Source: Sedimenticola sp. (GTDB lineage: Bacteria > Pseudomonadota > Gammaproteobacteria > Chromatiales > Chromatiaceae). From it: a stretch of DNA of 64,000 nt. A program made the position numbers and the translations under genes. Positions within the stretch are counted from its first letter, which is position 1, and each line of letters begins with the position of its first letter. The DNA is taken from contig JAMOLT010000061.1 in assembly GCA_027068915.1 (NCBI GenBank), positions 62,001-126,000 of the forward strand, written 5' to 3'. Below, piece by piece: positions 37,912 through 46,507 of the stretch. The notes under the pieces were generated by a model. That model was not told where the DNA came from, did not search any database, and saw only the letters and a list, made by a program, of their open reading frames with translations.

Positions 37912-38532
37912 GATAATGATCTCCCATTTCCCTAACCGTATGGCGGAATTGCACATACGGCGCAATAGGCAATCAGCAATACTTATGCCAGCACAAATAA
38001 TTTTTTATGGCGCTGCGCTGTAAGGTACGAGGAAGAAAAAAACTACGGGGGAAACAGGGGATTTTCTTTTAATTCATTGCTTTATCGAATAAGCGGGTGA
38101 TTTCATCAGCATTACGGAAAGAAGGAACAGCCCTATGCCAGATGCATAAAAACAGCGTGGCTGACAGTTATTTACGGAAGGAAAATATTGCGTATTCAAT
38201 AGGTTGCAATCATTTGCCGAAGATAGCGGCCAAAGATATAAACGTACCTTGCAGACACCACATGGTTGCGGAGCAGGATTACATAAGTCGTTGATTTAAT
38301 TGTGAATGCACTTCGAGAAAAAAAGATCATCCCAAGCTTGATCGAACTGGCGGGCAAGCCAAACCGGATTCTTTGGCGCAAATCTGTCGCCATATGAATA
38401 CACAATATTACTATGCCTACATCAAGTACTTGAAATAAATGGAGATGTCTCTGTCGCCGGGGGGAGACGCCTACCCGGGATTCGCGATTGATGGTGAAGG
38501 GTCTTTAATTCTGACGCTAGGACGCTAGTACA
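37912..38532. other. Gap of about 620 bases upstream of the cytochrome cluster
   Basis: No gene is supported. Short open frames on both strands lack ribosome sites and family resemblance. The region is AT-richer than its neighbours and should include the promoter of the octaheme gene near 37912-38050. Near 38512-38535 a small tandem GACGCTAG repeat and CTAGTACACTAG give three CTAG sites in 25 bases, which is unusual because CTAG is rare in such genomes. Confidence 0.4.
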
Positions 38533-39339
38533 CTAGCTTGCACACAGGCTCTCCAGCTGATCCAGCTCAAACTGTGTAAAGCCTGCCGCCAGGCGAGCCT
38601 CCTTGTGCAGGGGGCAACTCATATGTCCATGCAGGTACTCGTCAATTAGCGAAAAATAGGTTTCTTCGGAGTCCAGCTGCCGCTGTTCACATAAATAGTG
38701 GAACCAGCGTGAACCCGCCTCCACATGCCCGACTTCATCCCTGAGAATGATTTGCAGCACCGCAACGGTTTTGACGTCACCAATGGCTTCAAACTTGCGC
38801 ATGATGCCCGGCGTGACATCCAGTCCCCTGGCTTCCATCACCCTTGGCACCATAGCCATGCGCACCAGCAGGTCATGGGCAGTCTGTTGCGCCAACCCCC
38901 ACAGGCCATTGTGGGCGGAAAAATCCCCGTATTCATACCCAAGGTCACGCAACCGTTGGCGTACCAAATCAAAATGATAAACCTCTTCTGCCGCCACCTT
39001 AATCCAATCGCCATAATAGGCTTCGGGCATGCCGGGAAAGCGATACACGGCATCCAGCGCCAGGTTGATTGCGTTGAACTCGATATGAGCAATGGCATGA
39101 AGCATGGCTGCCTGCCCCTCCACCGTACCAAGTCTGCGCCGCGGCACCAGCCGTGGCGCAACCAGCTCCGGCTTTTGCGGATGACCCGCCTGCTCAACGA
39201 CGGGAAGAGCGGAAGGGGAAACCAGGTTTAGCTCACCTGCCAGCCATGCCTTGGACAACTGTTTCACACAGGCCATCTTGGCCTCAAGGTCATTTTCCTG
39301 CAGGCATTCCAGGGCGCGCTCGTGAACTGCTTTTTTCAT
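38533..39339 (-). CDS. DUF455 family ferritin-like protein
   Basis: This 268-residue protein matches the DUF455 group (ferritin-like di-iron fold): HAIAHIEFNAINLALDA, AAEEVYHFDLVRQRL and LRDEVGHVEAG carry the Glu and His residues expected to bind two metal ions. The enzymatic role of the family is unknown. It is transcribed alone; the start is ATG at 39339. Confidence 0.85.
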   Translation of the reverse strand: MKKAVHERALECLQENDLEAKMACVKQLSKAWLAGELNLVSPSALPVVEQAGHPQKPELVAPRLVPRRRLGTVEGQAAMLHAIAHIEFNAINLALDAVYRFPGMPEAYYGDWIKVAAEEVYHFDLVRQRLRDLGYEYGDFSAHNGLWGLAQQTAHDLLVRMAMVPRVMEARGLDVTPGIMRKFEAIGDVKTVAVLQIILRDEVGHVEAGSRWFHYLCEQRQLDSEETYFSLIDEYLHGHMSCPLHKEARLAAGFTQFELDQLESLCAS

Positions 39340-39371
39340 CCAGGGATTGTAACAGCGGAACCCCGGGAAAC

Positions 39372-40805
39372 CTACTCAAAGCCATCAGCAAATATGGGTT
39401 GGCATTCCAACTCGGGACAATATTCAAATGCACCGAGATCCTGAACGCTGGATTGAGAACGCGCTTCTGATTGGGCGTGTTTCACATATTGCCGCAGCAC
39501 CGGATAGATCACCGCGCCAGTTGCCAATGGTGCTGCCTGGTCAATCGCAGCAGATCCCTGGGTCAGGGAGAAATCCTGCGCCCCCCCTTCCTTGAATCCC
39601 GGGTCAACACCGCTGATGTTGTCTATTGCATTCAGGCTGCCACCCAGGGCGCCATGAGCCGCCACCCAGCCGGAAGAAATCCAGTTGTTGCGCAATTCGG
39701 CAATGCCATCTTCATTCAACATGGCCAGATAGCGGCCGCCAGAGGATGCATACAGGATGTTGTTGCGAATATCGGCATGCTCGTCGTTGCTGGACAGGCG
39801 CACCAGGGTGGCATTGCCGCTACGGGTGGAGACCACGGTGTTGTGATAGAAATACAATGTACCTTTGCGGTAGATGCTTTGGTTTCCACTGTCTCCGCCA
39901 TAATGCACGATCTGGCTGTTTCCGGCGCCGTCCAGCTCGATAAGGACATTGCCGTATACATAGGTTTTTCTGTAGTCCGGGTGATTTACCACGGCGGCCG
40001 AATCTTCTCCATCCACCAGATCCAGCTGGCGGTTCCCCGCTTCGATCCAGTTGTTGCGAACGATCAGCCCGGCGGATCTATCCTTGAGATTATTGCCCCT
40101 GGCGCCGTCACGCAGCGGCCCCAGGTAATTGTATTGATACAGGATTCCCAAAGCCGCGGTATAGGTGTTGTGTTGATAGATGGAACCATCAATACCGTTG
40201 TCGTAGATACGGTTGCCTTCAATGAGAATGTCCTGCGTATTGCCGCCATTGACTCCGATAAACAAGCCATTGCCGGAATCTCTCAAGATACAGTTTCTGA
40301 TCGTCAGGTGCTGCGCAACCTCCACATAGATCGCGGCGGCATTGCTGGCGTAATTCTGCCTTGCTCCATTGTCATTGGTGAAACCGTATGGGGGACGCCC
40401 GGAGCGAATATCCAGGTTTTCAATCACAATATGGGCAGGCGGTTCCTCATTGGGATTCAGATCGGCTCCCACCTTGATCACGCCCCGGGGTTCATTCCAG
40501 TAGCTCAGGTTCGTGGGCGTCACCGCATCCCTGCCATCGATCACCGGCAGCTGCCCCGCCGGCCCCGGCACCCCGGATACAACAATGGGTGAACTGGCGG
40601 TTCCCAGCCCGGAAATAATCCACTTTTCCTTGTAGGGGGTATTTTTCCAATGAATGAGCACGCGATCTCCGGGGCGCAAATCATCCCAGGGGGCATCGGC
40701 AATCCTGGTTAGACTCTGGCCGGGGCCGATATGGTAATCGACGGCAGCGGCCGTTTGAACAAACAACAAAAGTCCCAGGATGGCGGGTAAGCGGAATTGC
40801 AGCAT
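39372..40805 (-). CDS. Secreted right-handed beta-helix protein
   Basis: This 477-residue protein has a signal peptide (LPAILGLLLFVQTAAA) and then repeated strand turns typical of parallel beta-helix proteins: IVIENLDIRSG, LTIRNCILRDSGNGLFIG, ILIEGNRIYDNGID, LIVRNNWIEAGN and ADIRNNILYASSGG. This fold occurs in polysaccharide lyases, pectate lyase-like proteins and adhesins; no catalytic residues are certain. The protein ends IFADGFE, a short terminal motif seen on many exported proteins of gammaproteobacteria. The gene is monocistronic, 32 bases from DUF455. Confidence 0.8.
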   Translation of the reverse strand: MLQFRLPAILGLLLFVQTAAAVDYHIGPGQSLTRIADAPWDDLRPGDRVLIHWKNTPYKEKWIISGLGTASSPIVVSGVPGPAGQLPVIDGRDAVTPTNLSYWNEPRGVIKVGADLNPNEEPPAHIVIENLDIRSGRPPYGFTNDNGARQNYASNAAAIYVEVAQHLTIRNCILRDSGNGLFIGVNGGNTQDILIEGNRIYDNGIDGSIYQHNTYTAALGILYQYNYLGPLRDGARGNNLKDRSAGLIVRNNWIEAGNRQLDLVDGEDSAAVVNHPDYRKTYVYGNVLIELDGAGNSQIVHYGGDSGNQSIYRKGTLYFYHNTVVSTRSGNATLVRLSSNDEHADIRNNILYASSGGRYLAMLNEDGIAELRNNWISSGWVAAHGALGGSLNAIDNISGVDPGFKEGGAQDFSLTQGSAAIDQAAPLATGAVIYPVLRQYVKHAQSEARSQSSVQDLGAFEYCPELECQPIFADGFE

Positions 40806-40955
40806 TATTCGGAGGCTCGGCGTAGATTTGCTTGTAAGTTAGAAGAAGCAAATCTAGCAAAAGTTCAATCCCCGGTTCGTGAGCCACTTTACAAAGCTGA
40901 ACAAGGCAACGCGGTGCACCACATTTTCCCGGACAATCTGTTTTTCAGGGTTTGA

Positions 40956-42200
40956 TCACAAACATGGCAATCGCAGGCCGATAAGCAAATCCATAACATT
41001 GGTTCCAGTAGGGCCCGTATTGACCAAATCCCCGGTGACTTCCAGTACCCTGCCGCTATCGGCCTGCTGCAACGCCAGCTCCGGATCCAGCCCTTCTTCC
41101 ACAGCCCGCTGCCAGGTTTGTCCGTCCACCAGCGCGCCGGCGTCATCGCTTGAGCCATCGCTGCCATCTGTACCGGCTGACAACAGCAATACATCATCCC
41201 GGCCCGCCAGTACTTTTGCAGCAGCAAGGGCCAGATGCTGGTTTCTGCCGCCGCGGCCAGGGTGCTGCGGCAATACCACCGTGGTCTCGCCCCCGAGAAT
41301 ATGCACCCCCGGAGAAGCCTCACAAAGAAAAGCAGCAAAGGCGGCACCCTGCTCCCCTGCTTCCCCTTGCAGCAGGGGATAATCCGCCCGCACGGGGTAA
41401 TCCAGCACCTGCGCCCGGCGGGCAGCGGCCGCCACTGCATGGGAGGAAGTGGCGATCAGATGATGGGGCAACGGAACCTGCCCGGTCACCGGCGCTTCCC
41501 GCAACAGGGAGGAAATCCAGCCGGGCACCTCCGGCAATGCCTCCTGCCATTTCTGCGGGTACAACAAACCGGAACCAATGATTGCCGGATCATCTCCGGG
41601 CACATCGGAAATCAGCAATACCTTGCCGGGACGCCCCTGCACATACCGCAACAGCCCACCGCCTTTGATGCGGGAAATCCGGCAACGCAGATTATTCATC
41701 CCGCGTATATCCAGGCCACTGCCAAGCAGCCATTGGTTCAGACGCCGCAAGTCCTCCAGGCGGACGCCGGGGGAAAGCACCTCTACCAGGCTCGAAGCTC
41801 CTCCGGAAAGCAGAAACAACAAGGGCCTGTCATGGGGCTGGCGGCTGATAAAATCAAGCAGGTGCTGGCCTGCAAAGAGGCTGCTTTCGTCCGGCACCGG
41901 ATGGGCGGATTCAAGCTGCACGATGGTGGGATGATGCAAAAGCCGGGGATCCGCATGACCCTTGCGGGTAATCACCAGCCCTTGCAGCAATTGTTCTTCC
42001 AGCACCTGCACGGCACCGCACATCATCGCCGGAGCCGCCTTGCCGATGGCGACAACGGCGCAAGCTTCCCAGCCCCTGCCATTCAGCCATCGGGACACCA
42101 CCAGTTCTCCTTCAACTTGTTGCAGGGCAGATGTATAGATATCCAGCAGATCCCGCCGGAATCTTTCATTTGCAGTGTCTGTGTTAGTATAAAAGCCCAT
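40956..42200 (-). CDS. Glycerate 2-kinase (MOFRL family)
   Basis: This 414-residue kinase phosphorylates D-glycerate, usually giving 2-phosphoglycerate. The N-terminal GK domain contains VVAIGKAAPAM, FLLSGGASSL and NNLRCRISRIKGGGL. The C-terminal MOFRL domain contains LGGETTVVLP, GRGGRNQHLALAAA and LSAGTDGSDG, and ends with NVMDL. Length and order are normal. It is divergent from the MotA-like gene, with only 29 bases between start codons, so the two promoters must overlap coding sequence or each other. Confidence 0.92.
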   Translation of the reverse strand: MGFYTNTDTANERFRRDLLDIYTSALQQVEGELVVSRWLNGRGWEACAVVAIGKAAPAMMCGAVQVLEEQLLQGLVITRKGHADPRLLHHPTIVQLESAHPVPDESSLFAGQHLLDFISRQPHDRPLLFLLSGGASSLVEVLSPGVRLEDLRRLNQWLLGSGLDIRGMNNLRCRISRIKGGGLLRYVQGRPGKVLLISDVPGDDPAIIGSGLLYPQKWQEALPEVPGWISSLLREAPVTGQVPLPHHLIATSSHAVAAAARRAQVLDYPVRADYPLLQGEAGEQGAAFAAFLCEASPGVHILGGETTVVLPQHPGRGGRNQHLALAAAKVLAGRDDVLLLSAGTDGSDGSSDDAGALVDGQTWQRAVEEGLDPELALQQADSGRVLEVTGDLVNTGPTGTNVMDLLIGLRLPCL

Positions 42201-42229
42201 CAGCGCCAGCCATTCGGAGGTCGGGAATC

Positions 42230-43159
42230 TTGCAGATTATTACATTTCGCAGCCATTTCAGCCGCAATACGCTGTTACTCATGCTAGTTCTGGCAGCTGT
42301 TGCCGCCAGCATCTCCATCTGGAAGTTCGATTTAATCCAAACCGTCTATTTCAAAGACCAGTTGACCGCCACGGGCTGGATCATCAACGGCTCCATTGTC
42401 GCACTCTTTCTGGCTGGAATTACCCGCATCATCGCTATCTTCCTCTCCTACAGCCGGGAAGAAACCGCCACTGCCAGATTCATTCGCAACCAGGAGGAGG
42501 ACATTGAAAACCCCCTGGATCAGGTTCCACAAAACAGCATCATCGCACGCCGTTATCTGGTGATGGAGCGCCTGTTCAACTCCAGCTCTCCCATCAACCA
42601 GGGCGCTCTGGCGGCAACCCTGCTGGCAAACGAGAGCACTCGCGCCAGCCTGCCAAAATACATCAGCAACATCCTGATTCTGACCGGGGTATTCGGCACC
42701 ATTGTATCCCTGTCGCTGGCGCTGCTGGGCGCATCCGACCTGCTGGAAAATGCCGTGGACGTGGGTGGCATGGGCCTGGTCATACACGGCATGTCCACCG
42801 CATTGTCCACCACCATAACCGCCATCATCTGCTATTTGTTCTTTGGCTATTTTTATCTCAAACTGACCGATGCTCAAACCAACCTGCTTAGCGCCATCGA
42901 GCAGGTCACCACCACTTATCTGGCGCCCATGTTTGTCGTGGAGCAGGAAACCACCTTGTATGAGTTCACCGGGCTGGTGCGCTCCCTGCAATCCCTGGTC
43001 AAGCAAATGCAGGTTTCACAAAAAATCGTGACCAAGGCAGAAACCCGGTTACTGACTGCTGTGGATGAATATCAGAAACAGCTGACCGAAAGCAACAAGG
43101 ATATGGCTGCGATCATCAACCTGTTGAAACGCGGCTTCCGCCTCCGGGATGATGAATGA
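42230..43159 (+). CDS. MotA/TolQ/ExbB-like proton channel subunit
   Basis: This 309-residue inner-membrane protein has helices near residues 14-30, 45-70, 146-170 and 185-215. The pair ISNILILTGVFGTIVSLSLALLG and MGLVIHGMSTALSTTITAIICYL matches the conserved TM3/TM4 region of MotA and TolQ, where Thr/Ser line a proton path. The C-terminal 100 residues are helical. The start is TTG at 42230, nine bases after GGAGG. The partner gene overlaps by four bases (ATGA). It resembles the ZorA/MotA arrangement but its size and partner are distinct; I do not assign a named system. Confidence 0.8.
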   Translation: MQIITFRSHFSRNTLLLMLVLAAVAASISIWKFDLIQTVYFKDQLTATGWIINGSIVALFLAGITRIIAIFLSYSREETATARFIRNQEEDIENPLDQVPQNSIIARRYLVMERLFNSSSPINQGALAATLLANESTRASLPKYISNILILTGVFGTIVSLSLALLGASDLLENAVDVGGMGLVIHGMSTALSTTITAIICYLFFGYFYLKLTDAQTNLLSAIEQVTTTYLAPMFVVEQETTLYEFTGLVRSLQSLVKQMQVSQKIVTKAETRLLTAVDEYQKQLTESNKDMAAIINLLKRGFRLRDDE

Positions 43160-44148
43160 ACAATCACGGCAGCTTCATTGATCTGCGCCTGAACCACCAG
43201 GACAGGCAGGGCAACGAGAGCTTCTGGCCCTCATTTACCGACATCATGACCGTTATCATGATGATCTTCCTCATCTCCATCGTGGTGGTATTGCTGCGCA
43301 ACATGGAGCTGGTAAAGGAGATCCGCGCCACCATGGAGGCAGAGCGACAAGCCATGGAACTGGCGCGCTCCACCGGCATGGAAAAGGAAACGCTCGCCAG
43401 TCAGCTCGGTACGGCCTTGGAGCAACTGCAGGCCGGCGATGCCCGCATCAACGAGTTGCAACTACAGGTGCTGCGGCTGCAGGAACAAAATACCGTGCGC
43501 GCCCAGGCGGTAACGGATCGAGACAGGCAATTGAAAACCCTGCTGGAAGAACGCAATGCCCTGACCCAGCAAACAGCACAGCTGGTGCTTGACATACAGA
43601 CGGCAGCCAAGACAGCTGCAACAGCAAAGGACAAGGAAACCCTGTCCCGGCGGCGGCTGGCGGATTTTCAGCAGCAATATCAGCAGCTGAAGGAACAACT
43701 TGACCGCCAGAGTCTGCAGATCGCAGTACTCAAGAGTAAGCTGCAAAATCAGAAAGAGCAACTGGCAGCAAACCGCCATGAACGCCAGACGGTAGAAGAA
43801 AAATACCTGGTGCTGGCAGACCAGTATGACACCCTGAAAGTGCGTTATGACAAGCTGGTGCGCCCTGCCCGTTCCGCCAAGGGGCGGCATCTCGTGGAAG
43901 TGCGTTACTTCAAGAAACAGGGAAAGCCGCACATCGAATGGCGGGATGGAAACAGCGGGGCATTCAGGGCCGTTTCACGCGATCAACTGGACAAGGCCCT
44001 GGCCGCTCTGAAGCAGCAACATGTGGATGGACTCTACATCAAGGTCATCCTGCCGGAAACCAGCGGCCTGTCCTACAGCGAGGCCTGGAAGTTCACCAAC
44101 GACCTGCACAAGAAATACGACTACTACTTCCAGGAAACAACGAATTAG
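43156..44148 (+). CDS. MotB/ZorB-like stator subunit with coiled coil
   Basis: This 330-residue protein has one membrane helix (about 28-48) in SFWPSFTDIMTVIMMIFL, where the Asp is in the position of the proton-binding Asp of MotB. Residues about 50-230 form a long Gln/Glu/Leu-rich coiled coil. The C-terminal 80 residues (RHLVEVRYFKKQGKPHIEW, VDGLYIKVILPETSG) look like a small alpha/beta domain, not the OmpA-type peptidoglycan-binding domain of MotB. A force-transmitting role across the periplasm is inferred. No nuclease or helicase gene follows, unlike in Zorya defence loci. Confidence 0.75.
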   Translation: MNNHGSFIDLRLNHQDRQGNESFWPSFTDIMTVIMMIFLISIVVVLLRNMELVKEIRATMEAERQAMELARSTGMEKETLASQLGTALEQLQAGDARINELQLQVLRLQEQNTVRAQAVTDRDRQLKTLLEERNALTQQTAQLVLDIQTAAKTAATAKDKETLSRRRLADFQQQYQQLKEQLDRQSLQIAVLKSKLQNQKEQLAANRHERQTVEEKYLVLADQYDTLKVRYDKLVRPARSAKGRHLVEVRYFKKQGKPHIEWRDGNSGAFRAVSRDQLDKALAALKQQHVDGLYIKVILPETSGLSYSEAWKFTNDLHKKYDYYFQETTN

Positions 44149-44186
44149 GGCCTGTTCAGGACTTCCTTAACCACTACCCCTGTACG

Positions 44187-46001
44187 CTATGTAGCTTCAC
44201 TGGCAATATACTTTTCCACCTGCTGCTCGAGAAGAGACAATGGCAAGGCACCATTCTTCAAGATAACATCATGAAAGCGGCCATAATCAAATTTTGCACC
44301 CAGGGCGGATTTCGCCTTTTCACGCAACTCCAGTATTTTAATCATGCCGATTTTGTAGGCCAGCGCCTGCCCCGGCATCACCAGATAGCGTTCGATTTCC
44401 GCTACCACATCGGTTCTGGATTTGCCTGTCTTTTCCAGCATGTATTCAATTGCCTGTTCCCTGCTCCAGCGTTTGTGGTGCAATCCGGTATCCACCACCA
44501 GCCTCACCGCACGAAACATTTCTGCCTGCAAACGTCCCAGGTCATCATACGGATCGTCCAGCATACCGATTTCCTTGGCCAGGCGTTCTGCATAGAGCGC
44601 CCAGCCTTCCACATAGGCGGTAAAAGGCAAGACCTTGCGGAAGGTGGGCAGCCCCTGCAGCTCTCTGGCAATGCTGATTTGAAAGTGATGTCCCGGAGTG
44701 GCTTCATGATAGGCAAGCGTACGCATGCCCCATTTGTAGGTGCTGTCTATCTTGTAGAGATTGGCATAGAACACCCCGGGGCGGCTCCCGTCCATGGAAG
44801 GCGCGTTGTAGTAGGCACCAGGAGCCGTTTTTTCCTTGAACACGGGGATGCGCTTGACCTGCACACCGGATCGGGGGCGAACATCGAAATACGCCTCCAG
44901 TCTGGCATCGATCTCATTGATAATCGCCTGATAGTCTTCCAGCACCTGCCGCCGTCCCGCATCATCATCCGGGTAGAGAAAACGCGGCTCCGTGGCCAGG
45001 GCAGCCATGCGTGTGCCCACGCTGCCCTCAGCATATCCCTGTCCCTGCAACAGCTGATCCATCTCCTTCTCAATCCTTGCCACTTCCTTCTTGCCCAGGT
45101 TGTGTATTTCCTCCGCACTGAGGTCGGTGCTGGTGTTGCTGCGCACCTTCCAGGCATAGTAGGCCTCGCCATCGGGCAAGCTCCATACGCCGTGATTGAC
45201 CAAAGTCCTGGATTGCAGTTGCTCGAAATAAGAAATCAACCGGGCATAGGCGGGATACACATTTTCCCGGATTTGCTTTTCCACCCCCTTCAGCAAGCGC
45301 TGGCGGGTCTGCTCATTCAGCTCCACCACGTTGCCCAGGCGCTCAGAAAAACTGGTGTAAAGCATGTTTTCCTTCGGCGCTTTGGCAACGAATTCGTTCA
45401 TTTCGGCAAGCACCTTTTCCACCACAAACCGTGGCGGCAGGATCTTTTTCGACTCACGCAGCGCCAGCCCCTCCAGCACCTGGTCAAACTTGTTGCCGAA
45501 CAGAGACAAACGCCGGATATAGTTTTCCGCATCCTCCTCATCTGCAAGAGGGTGGATGGTCGCCATGAAGGTGGGCAGCTGGCTCTGTACGCCAAACATC
45601 TGATTGACCGGATAATCGTGATAGCGAAACCCGTATCCCGCTACTGCTGATTTCAAAAAATAGTCAAGCACATCATAAGACAGTCGCTCCTCATCATCCA
45701 TGCCTGCCCGGTCATAGGCATGCAGTTGCCGCAAGCTATCACTGATGGCAGCGGCGGCTTTTTCCGTAAGCGCTGGCGAAACATCCGTAAGCTTGGCATT
45801 GTGGCCGTCAATACCATATTGCTCCAGGAAACCCAGCTGGGTAAGTAATTCAGGGTCTTCCAGCAGGCGCTGGACAAAAACCTTCTCATAGAAAATCCGG
45901 ATGTCGAAAGGCCGGAAGAAAACAACCTGTGTAGCCAATACAGCGCCCAGCAGCACGATTGCGCCCAGCAGAGCCGCGAACCATCGAAATAATTTTTTCA
46001 C
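44187..46001 (-). CDS. DUF885 family zinc-peptidase-like protein
   Basis: This 604-residue protein has an N-terminal membrane anchor (about 8-28) and a DUF885 domain with YHEATPGHHFQ (HExxxxH-like zinc site), VEGWALYAERLAKEIG and PGQALAYKIG near the end. DUF885 proteins resemble M3/M32-like metallopeptidases, and a few are dipeptidases; the substrate here is unknown. It is convergent with the MotB-like gene. Confidence 0.88.
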   Translation of the reverse strand: MKKLFRWFAALLGAIVLLGAVLATQVVFFRPFDIRIFYEKVFVQRLLEDPELLTQLGFLEQYGIDGHNAKLTDVSPALTEKAAAAISDSLRQLHAYDRAGMDDEERLSYDVLDYFLKSAVAGYGFRYHDYPVNQMFGVQSQLPTFMATIHPLADEEDAENYIRRLSLFGNKFDQVLEGLALRESKKILPPRFVVEKVLAEMNEFVAKAPKENMLYTSFSERLGNVVELNEQTRQRLLKGVEKQIRENVYPAYARLISYFEQLQSRTLVNHGVWSLPDGEAYYAWKVRSNTSTDLSAEEIHNLGKKEVARIEKEMDQLLQGQGYAEGSVGTRMAALATEPRFLYPDDDAGRRQVLEDYQAIINEIDARLEAYFDVRPRSGVQVKRIPVFKEKTAPGAYYNAPSMDGSRPGVFYANLYKIDSTYKWGMRTLAYHEATPGHHFQISIARELQGLPTFRKVLPFTAYVEGWALYAERLAKEIGMLDDPYDDLGRLQAEMFRAVRLVVDTGLHHKRWSREQAIEYMLEKTGKSRTDVVAEIERYLVMPGQALAYKIGMIKILELREKAKSALGAKFDYGRFHDVILKNGALPLSLLEQQVEKYIASEAT

Positions 46002-46023
46002 TCAGGGATTCCTATCTTCAAGG

Positions 46024-46392
46024 TTATTCAGACTGGATGAGTTCCAGGGTGTTGCCGTCCGGATCCCGGCAAAACAGCGCGGCGCGCCCCGACCTGCTGC
46101 GCGTATAGGCGATGCCGCCTTCCTCTAGCAACGAAACCAGCGCCTCGAGATCCCGGACGGTTAACGCCAGGTGCCGGTCTCTGCCACCGTGCTGCGGGCG
46201 GGATAGCGGATCGGGATTCGGCAGCGCAAGCAGGTGAAGCTGTTGATCGCCAACGGTCAACCAGACACCGGCAAAACCAAGATCCGGCCGCTCGGCCATT
46301 TCCAGGCCGAGTATGCCTTGATAGAACACCAGGGATTCCTCGACGCTGGAGACAAGCAGGCTTACATGGTGAATGGTGCAAACATTGTTCAT
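46024..46392 (-). CDS. VOC (glyoxalase/bleomycin resistance) superfamily protein
   Basis: This 122-residue protein has the two beta-alpha-beta modules of the VOC fold: IHHVSLLVSSVEESLVFYQGILGL and RHLALTVRDLEALVSLLEEGGI, ending CRDPDGNTLELIQ. Metal ligands would be His and Glu residues in these segments. It could be a lactoylglutathione lyase-like or a ligand-binding member. It lies 20 bases upstream of the DUF885 gene on the same strand. Confidence 0.85.
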   Translation of the reverse strand: MNNVCTIHHVSLLVSSVEESLVFYQGILGLEMAERPDLGFAGVWLTVGDQQLHLLALPNPDPLSRPQHGGRDRHLALTVRDLEALVSLLEEGGIAYTRSRSGRAALFCRDPDGNTLELIQSE

Positions 46393-46455
46393 ATATGCTT
46401 TCTCGCGGCATTTTCAGTAGACAAAACGTTGGCGTAAATGACGGTTTCATTGTTG

Positions 46456-46461
46456 TATAAT
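46456..46461 (+). promoter_or_regulatory. Possible -10 box TATAAT upstream of the dap operon
   Basis: A consensus TATAAT lies about 46 bases before the dapC start. The -35 region is poor; TTGGCG lies 21 bases upstream, which is too far for the usual spacing. Confidence 0.4.
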
Positions 46462-46507
46462 CCTTTACCTAATCCACGCAACCGGCAGGGACGCCACCCT
46501 GCGCAGT

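Noticed and set aside
38097-38294. A 65-codon plus-strand frame in the long gap
   Set aside because: It lacks a ribosome site and a family match; length alone is not convincing in an AT-richer region.
42230-44148. Zorya anti-phage system
   Set aside because: The pair resembles ZorA/ZorB in layout, but no ZorC, ZorD or ZorE gene follows; a convergent peptidase gene comes next.
43938-45650. A 570-codon plus-strand frame across the DUF885 gene
   Set aside because: It is the complement of a well-supported peptidase gene with intact zinc motifs, and its composition is that of an antisense shadow.
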